Below are positions 7,263 to 11,253 of a DNA stretch of 11,253 nt, piece by piece. Origin of the DNA: an uncultured Prevotella sp. (GTDB lineage: Bacteria > Bacteroidota > Bacteroidia > Bacteroidales > Bacteroidaceae); contig URQS01000082.1 in assembly GCA_900550035.1 (NCBI GenBank), positions 1 to 11,253 on the forward strand. Direction: 5' to 3'. The notes below the pieces were generated by a model. It had not been told where the DNA came from and ran no database searches. It saw only the letters and a program-made list of their open reading frames with translations. Numbering within the stretch: position 1 is the first letter of the stretch; each line of letters starts with the position of its first letter. Both the position numbers and the translations under genes were made by a program.

Positions 7263-8987
7263 ATGAACAAGATTTTATTCAGCCGTACTGCGGCAACATC
7301 GTTTGTATTGGGGCTTGCAATGGCTGCCTCGGCACAACAGGCTAATTTCCTCAGTAGCAACCACTGCATCTACCGTGTAGACAACTCACAGAAAGTGCTT
7401 CTTCTGCCGGTGCAGGAGAAGGCAGAGATGTGCAATGTCAAGGTGATTGACGGCAACAGTCAGGTGAAGGCACTCAACATCCGCCTCGCTTCCAACCACA
7501 TCGACTATTATGTGCCGCTCTACATCAGCGAGTACAAGAACAGCAAGAACATCTCTCTCGACATTCATGTCAATGGCACCTATCGTAACGATGGTGGTGT
7601 TTCGAGCTTCACATGCTGGAAGAACATGAAGTATGCCGACTCGTTCGACATGACCAACCGTGAGCAGTATCGTCCCGTATACCATCACACTCCGGCATAC
7701 GGATGGATGAACGATCCTAACGGCATGTTCTATAAGGACGGCGTGTGGCATCTCTACTTCCAGTACAATCCCTACGGATCGCAGTGGGAAAACATGACTT
7801 GGGGACACTCTACATCAACCGACCTTATGCACTGGAAGTTTGAGGGTACTCCAGTTCAACCCGATGCTTGGGGCACGATATTCTCAGGTTCGGCTGTTGT
7901 GGACCACAACAACACTGCCGGATTCGGCAACGGAACAGTGGTGGCTATGTATACGTCGGCTGGCGAAAACCAGACACAGAGCCTGGCATACAGCACAGAC
8001 AACGGCAAGACATTCACAAAGTATGAAGGCAACCCCATAATTACAAGCAATACGCCCGACTTCCGCGACCCTCACATGTTCTGGAACGAGGACATCAAGA
8101 AATGGAACATGATTCTCGCAGAGGGTCAGCACATGAACATCTATTCGTCTGACGACCTCAAGGCGTGGAAGCTCGAAAGCCAGTTCGGTGCAGAATACGG
8201 CAATCACAGCGGTGTATGGGAGTGTCCCGACCTTATGAAGTTGCGTGTGCGCGGTACTGACAAGTACAAGTGGATGCTCATTTGCAACATCAACCCTGGC
8301 GGTCCGTTCGGTGGTTCAGCCACACAGTACTTCGTAGGCGACTTCGACGGTAAGAAATTCACATGCGAGACAGCACCCGAGGTGACACGATGGATGGACT
8401 ACGGCAAAGACCACTACGCCACCGTAACCTTCGACAACGCTCCCAACGGACGCCACGTGGCAATGGCATGGATGAGCAACTGGCAGTATGCCAACCAGGT
8501 ACCAACCAAACAGTATCGTTCGGGCAACTCAATTCCGCGCGACCTCGACCTCTACGAATACGAAGGTAATACATATTGCGGCGTAACTCCGTCGCCTGAG
8601 CTTACAGCAGCACGTCCGAAGAAGTCTACTAAGACTCTGAGCGAATCGTGCGAAGTGGTAGTTACACTCAAGGGCAGTGCCACCATCACACTCTACAACG
8701 AAAAGGGTGAGCAGGTGGTTATGACCTACGACGACAAGATTCGCACATTCACAATGGACCGCACCAAGAGCGGACTCAAGGACTTCAGCGACGACTTCGC
8801 TGCCGTCACAACAGCACCCGTACATGGCAAGATGACTCACCTGCGCCTCTTCATCGACAAGAGCAGCATTGAGGCGTTCGATGCCGAGGGCCGCATGGCA
8901 ATGACCAACCTCGTATTCCCCACCAAGCCTTACAACAAGATTATAATCAAGGGCAAGGGCAAATATGCGGTGTATAATTTGAAGTAA
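7263..8987 (+). CDS. GH32 family beta-fructosidase (levanase/inulinase/invertase type), secreted to the periplasm
   Basis: Hydrolyses beta-fructosidic bonds and probably releases fructose from fructo-oligosaccharides or sucrose. The 574-residue protein starts with a signal peptide (cut near AASA|QQ, 24/25) and has no lipobox cysteine, so it is more likely periplasmic than surface-anchored. Residues about 26-130 form an N-terminal domain like that found in Bacteroides levanases. The five-bladed propeller starts at HHTPAYGWMNDPNG, with nucleophile Asp151. The transition-state stabiliser is Asp269 in FRDP, and the acid/base is Glu320 in ECPDL. The C-terminal beta-sandwich includes LRLFIDKSSIEAF (527-539), and the length is normal for the family. 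All three catalytic carboxylates are present, so it should be active. It has its own promoter divergent from the sensor gene; MFS and fructokinase genes follow. Exo versus endo action and levan versus inulin preference cannot be read from the sequence. Confidence 0.96.
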   Translation: MNKILFSRTAATSFVLGLAMAASAQQANFLSSNHCIYRVDNSQKVLLLPVQEKAEMCNVKVIDGNSQVKALNIRLASNHIDYYVPLYISEYKNSKNISLDIHVNGTYRNDGGVSSFTCWKNMKYADSFDMTNREQYRPVYHHTPAYGWMNDPNGMFYKDGVWHLYFQYNPYGSQWENMTWGHSTSTDLMHWKFEGTPVQPDAWGTIFSGSAVVDHNNTAGFGNGTVVAMYTSAGENQTQSLAYSTDNGKTFTKYEGNPIITSNTPDFRDPHMFWNEDIKKWNMILAEGQHMNIYSSDDLKAWKLESQFGAEYGNHSGVWECPDLMKLRVRGTDKYKWMLICNINPGGPFGGSATQYFVGDFDGKKFTCETAPEVTRWMDYGKDHYATVTFDNAPNGRHVAMAWMSNWQYANQVPTKQYRSGNSIPRDLDLYEYEGNTYCGVTPSPELTAARPKKSTKTLSESCEVVVTLKGSATITLYNEKGEQVVMTYDDKIRTFTMDRTKSGLKDFSDDFAAVTTAPVHGKMTHLRLFIDKSSIEAFDAEGRMAMTNLVFPTKPYNKIIIKGKGKYAVYNLK

Positions 8988-8997
8988 TGTATCAAAT

Positions 8998-9031
8998 ATT
9001 GCAGAAATGTTGTATGATACATTTTTGCAAT
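8998..9031 (+). repeat. Stem-loop just after the GH32 stop codon
   Basis: ATTGCAGAAATGT (8998-9010) pairs along all 13 positions with ACATTTTTGCAAT (9019-9031), with one G-U pair in RNA and an 8-base loop. It begins 10 bases after the stop codon. It is not followed by a T run, so it is more likely an mRNA 3'-end stabiliser than a terminator. A competing pairing exists: ATGTATCA (8987-8994) with TGATACAT (9015-9022) shares 9019-9022 with this stem, so both cannot form at once. Confidence 0.65.
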
Positions 9032-9045
9032 CCTATGAAACATTA

Positions 9046-9080
9046 TTTGTACCATCTCTGCTGCATAAACAATAACTTTG
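9046..9080 (+). promoter_or_regulatory. Predicted promoter of the MFS-fructokinase operon
   Basis: TTTG (9046-9049) and TAACTTTG (9073-9080) fit the Bacteroidetes -33/-7 consensus, although the 23-base spacer is slightly longer than the usual 19-21. Transcription would start near 9084-9087, about 50 bases before the ATG at 9134. The promoter gives the importer and kinase expression independent of GH32. Because it lies inside the upstream extension of the MFS frame, it also argues against a start at 8987. Confidence 0.6.
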
Positions 9081-9095
9081 CAGCAGAGAATTTTT
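9055..9095 (+). terminator. Terminator-like hairpin between GH32 and MFS genes, overlapping the MFS promoter
   Basis: Perfect 11-bp inverted repeat: TCTCTGCTGCA (9055-9065) and TGCAGCAGAGA (9079-9089), with a 13-base loop, followed one base later by TTTTT (9091-9095). This has the form of an intrinsic terminator for GH32 transcripts. The -7 element of the downstream promoter (9073-9080) lies in the loop and the first two bases of the 3' arm. An alternative reading is an operator around that promoter. Confidence 0.65.
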
Positions 9096-9133
9096 CAAAC
9101 AATCAGCTAATAACTAAAAAGTTTATACTCAAA

Positions 9134-10345
9134 ATGAGCAACTCAAACTCAAGCAAACTTACGCTCATCCCGGTGATGATAGCATTCTTCACAATGGGAT
9201 TTGTCGACCTCGTCGGCGCAGTATCAAACAATATGCAGGAAGACTTCGGACTGTCTGATTCGGCAGCCAACTTCTTTCCCTCGCTCGTGTTCTTCTGGTT
9301 TCTTATCTTCTCAGTGCCCACGGGCATGCTGATGAACAAGATCGGACGCAAGAAGACTGTGCTGCTGTCTATCATCATTACAACTCTGGCAGTGTTCCTG
9401 CCACTCTTCGATAGCTTCATGCCTACCAAGGAGAGCCAGCTCTGGCTGATGTACATCTCGTTCTCGCTCCTCGGCATTGGCAACGCAATCATGCAGACAT
9501 CAATCAATCCGCTGGTGACAATGCTCGTCAAGGGCCACTTGGCTTCGACACTCACCTTCGGACAGTTTGTCAAGGCCATCGCCTCGTTCATAGCTCCGCT
9601 CATCGCAGCATGGGGCGCCACCACTACAGCTCCTATCTTCGGACTCAGCTGGCGCATTCTGTTCCTCCTCTTCTTCGTAGTGGGTATGATTGCCACACTG
9701 TGGCTCGGCATGACCAGTATTGAGGAAGAGCCAATTGAAGGCAAGGCTTCAGGCTTTGTCGACTGCCTGAAGATGCTCGGTTCGCCCATCATCCTGCTCT
9801 CGTTCATCGGCATCATGTGCCATGTGGGCATCGACGTTGGTACAAACGCTGTGGCTCCTAAGATTCTTCTGGAACGTCTGGGTGGCGAAGGCGACTCGCT
9901 CAGTCAGTTCGAATACGCCACATCACTTTACTTCGCATTCCGTACACTCGGCTGTTTCACCGGTTCGATACTTATGCGCAAGCTTAACATCCGCACCTTC
10001 TTCACCATCATCGTGCTTATGATGGCGCTGTCGATGATAGGCTTCGTGTTCGGTACAGAGAAGTGGGAGCTTTGGGCTGCCATCGCTCTCGTAGGCTACG
10101 GCAACTCTAACGTCTTCTCAATCGTGTTCTCGCAGGCTATGCTTTCAGCACCCGAGAAGAAGAACGAGGTTTCGGGACTGATGATCATGGGCCTCTTCGG
10201 TGGCACAGTATTCCCGCTCTTCATGGGATTTGCAAGCGATGCTGCCAAGGCGGCCGGCTCACAGTATCCGCAGATTTGGGCTGCTGTAGTAATGGCAGTA
10301 GGCGTTATTTATTTGCTTAGTTATATTCCTAAAGTTAAACAGTAA
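9134..10345 (+). CDS. MFS sugar importer (probable fructose:H+ symporter)
   Basis: Inner-membrane major facilitator transporter of 403 residues, probably moving fructose from periplasm to cytoplasm. The role is analogous to the BT1758-type importer of the B. thetaiotaomicron fructan locus. The sequence is strongly hydrophobic throughout and fits the usual twelve membrane segments. It has the MFS motif-A-like loop GMLMNKIGRKK (64-74) between segments 2 and 3, and a charged central cytoplasmic loop (EEEPIEGKASG, near 197-207). The frame extends upstream to an ATG overlapping the GH32 stop (8987). I chose 9134 because MSNSNSSKLTLIPVMIAFFTMGF is a typical MFS N-terminus, while the 49-residue extension is Cys/His/Asn-rich and covers a promoter and two hairpins. 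Twelve bases separate its stop from the fructokinase start, so the two are cotranscribed. Fructose specificity is inferred from the neighbours. Confidence 0.93.
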   Translation: MSNSNSSKLTLIPVMIAFFTMGFVDLVGAVSNNMQEDFGLSDSAANFFPSLVFFWFLIFSVPTGMLMNKIGRKKTVLLSIIITTLAVFLPLFDSFMPTKESQLWLMYISFSLLGIGNAIMQTSINPLVTMLVKGHLASTLTFGQFVKAIASFIAPLIAAWGATTTAPIFGLSWRILFLLFFVVGMIATLWLGMTSIEEEPIEGKASGFVDCLKMLGSPIILLSFIGIMCHVGIDVGTNAVAPKILLERLGGEGDSLSQFEYATSLYFAFRTLGCFTGSILMRKLNIRTFFTIIVLMMALSMIGFVFGTEKWELWAAIALVGYGNSNVFSIVFSQAMLSAPEKKNEVSGLMIMGLFGGTVFPLFMGFASDAAKAAGSQYPQIWAAVVMAVGVIYLLSYIPKVKQ

Positions 10346-10357
10346 AAACCTAAAATT

Positions 10358-11239
10358 ATGAATACAAAATACGTAGTAGGTCTTGGTGAGGCACTCTGGG
10401 ATGTGCTTCCTGAGGGAAAGAAACTTGGTGGTGCTCCTGCAAACTTCGCATTCCACGCAGGACAGTTCGGACTCAACTCCATCGCTGTGAGTGCTCTTGG
10501 CGAGGACAAGCTTGCTGAGGAGACCATCCAGCAGCTTGAGGAGAAAAAGTTGCAGTATTGCATGCCACGCGTGCCCTATCCAACTGGCACTGTTCAGGTG
10601 ACACTCGACGATGAGGGCATACCCACATATGATATTAAGGAGAACGTAGCTTGGGACAACATCCCATTCACCGACGAAGTTAAGGCTATTGCCGAGAACG
10701 CACGCGCCGTATGCTGGGGCTCGTTGGCTCAGCGCAACGTAGTGAGCCGTGAGTCCATCTATAAGTTCCTCGACGCAACACCGAAGGACTGCATGAAGAT
10801 TTTCGACATCAACCTGCGCCAGAACTTCTATACCAAGGAGATTATCTGCGAGAGCATGAAGCGTTGCAACGTACTTAAGATCAACGACGAGGAATTGGTT
10901 CTCATCGGCAGAATGTTCGGCTATCCGGGTCTCGACATCGAGAACAAGTGCTGGCTCATCCTCGGCAAGTACAACCTCGATATGCTCGTGCTCACCTGCG
11001 GTACCAACGGCAGCTATGTGTTCACACCGGGCACCATGTCGTTCCAGCCCACACCCAAGGTTGAAGTGGCTGATACAGTAGGCGCAGGCGACTCGTTCAC
11101 CGGCACATTCTGCGCTTCTATCCTCGATGGTATGAGCGTTGCCGATGCCCACAAGCGCGCCGTACACGTAAGCGCATACGTATGCACACAGAACGGTGCA
11201 ATGCCCGTGTTGCCCGAAGAGGTGAAGAACGTGAAGTAA
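10358..11239 (+). CDS. Fructokinase, PfkB/ribokinase family
   Basis: Cytoplasmic ATP-dependent sugar kinase, 293 residues, expected to convert fructose to fructose 6-phosphate for glycolysis. PfkB features: the substrate-binding N-terminal signature LGGAPANFAFHAGQFG (23-38), the TGTVQVTLDDEG strand region (76-87), the central DINLRQNFY (150-158), KINDEEL (174-180), and the C-terminal ATP/anion-hole signature DTVGAGDSFTG (239-249) with catalytic base Asp245. The length is normal for bacterial fructokinases. It follows the MFS gene after 12 bases with the A-rich leader typical of the phylum, so it is the second gene of that operon. Placement next to GH32 and a sugar importer favours fructose over ribose or adenosine as substrate. 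I see no terminator in the 14 bases left in the window. Confidence 0.94.
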   Translation: MNTKYVVGLGEALWDVLPEGKKLGGAPANFAFHAGQFGLNSIAVSALGEDKLAEETIQQLEEKKLQYCMPRVPYPTGTVQVTLDDEGIPTYDIKENVAWDNIPFTDEVKAIAENARAVCWGSLAQRNVVSRESIYKFLDATPKDCMKIFDINLRQNFYTKEIICESMKRCNVLKINDEELVLIGRMFGYPGLDIENKCWLILGKYNLDMLVLTCGTNGSYVFTPGTMSFQPTPKVEVADTVGAGDSFTGTFCASILDGMSVADAHKRAVHVSAYVCTQNGAMPVLPEEVKNVK

Positions 11240-11253
11240 AAATACAATAAAAG

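Noticed and set aside
8987..9133. MFS translation starting at the ATG that overlaps the GH32 stop (TAATG)
   Set aside because: The 49-residue extension is unlike MFS N-termini, and the DNA holds two hairpins and a good -33/-7 promoter, so the ATG at 9134 is preferred.
10259..11167. A 302-codon minus-strand open frame opposite the fructokinase
   Set aside because: The plus strand encodes a complete PfkB kinase with both signatures; the reverse frame is a composition shadow.

Overview
The window looks like part of a fructan utilisation locus (PUL) from a member of the Bacteroidales, most likely Prevotellaceae (Prevotella/Segatella-like) or a near relative. Evidence seen in the sequence: a SusC/SusD-type outer-membrane pair, a hybrid sensor-regulator ending in an AraC-type DNA-binding domain, promoters of the Bacteroidetes form TAnnTTTG, A-rich leaders without Shine-Dalgarno sequences, and a 7-bp TTGAGTR-type tandem repeat of a kind common in this phylum. 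The genus is an inference; no rRNA or other marker gene is present.

Layout. Minus strand, left part: a SusD-like lipoprotein (1397 down to the window edge, C-terminus missing) preceded by its SusC-like TonB-dependent transporter (4586 down to 1471). The transporter carries a -1 frameshift near 3060 and reads as two halves. Upstream, also on the minus strand, lies a membrane sensor/transcription factor (7037 to 4782) with a sugar-binding periplasmic domain. A 225-bp divergent intergenic region separates it from a plus-strand set: a secreted GH32 fructosidase (7263-8987), a 146-bp spacer with two stem-loops and a promoter, an MFS sugar importer (9134-10345), and a PfkB-family fructokinase (10358-11239).

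How the genes work together (inference from families and gene order, which resembles the Bacteroides thetaiotaomicron fructan locus around BT1754-BT1763). SusC/D would bring fructo-oligosaccharides into the periplasm. GH32 would release fructose there. The sensor would bind the fructose and activate the susC and GH32 promoters. The MFS protein would carry fructose inward and the kinase would make fructose 6-phosphate. With susC broken, this genome copy may be limited to free fructose or to oligosaccharides that enter by another route, unless the frameshift is a sequence error.

Most unusual points: (1) the sensor-regulator keeps the phospho-acceptor histidine helix and a full receiver domain but has no histidine-kinase ATPase domain between them; (2) the frameshift in susC sits in a lower-GC block of a gene with patchy composition; (3) the GH32-MFS spacer holds a terminator-like hairpin whose loop and 3' arm contain the -7 element of the MFS promoter, next to a second hairpin with a competing fold; (4) a genome-type heptamer repeat lies in frame within the regulator's linker. 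I see no RNA genes, CRISPR arrays, insertion sequences or phage genes.
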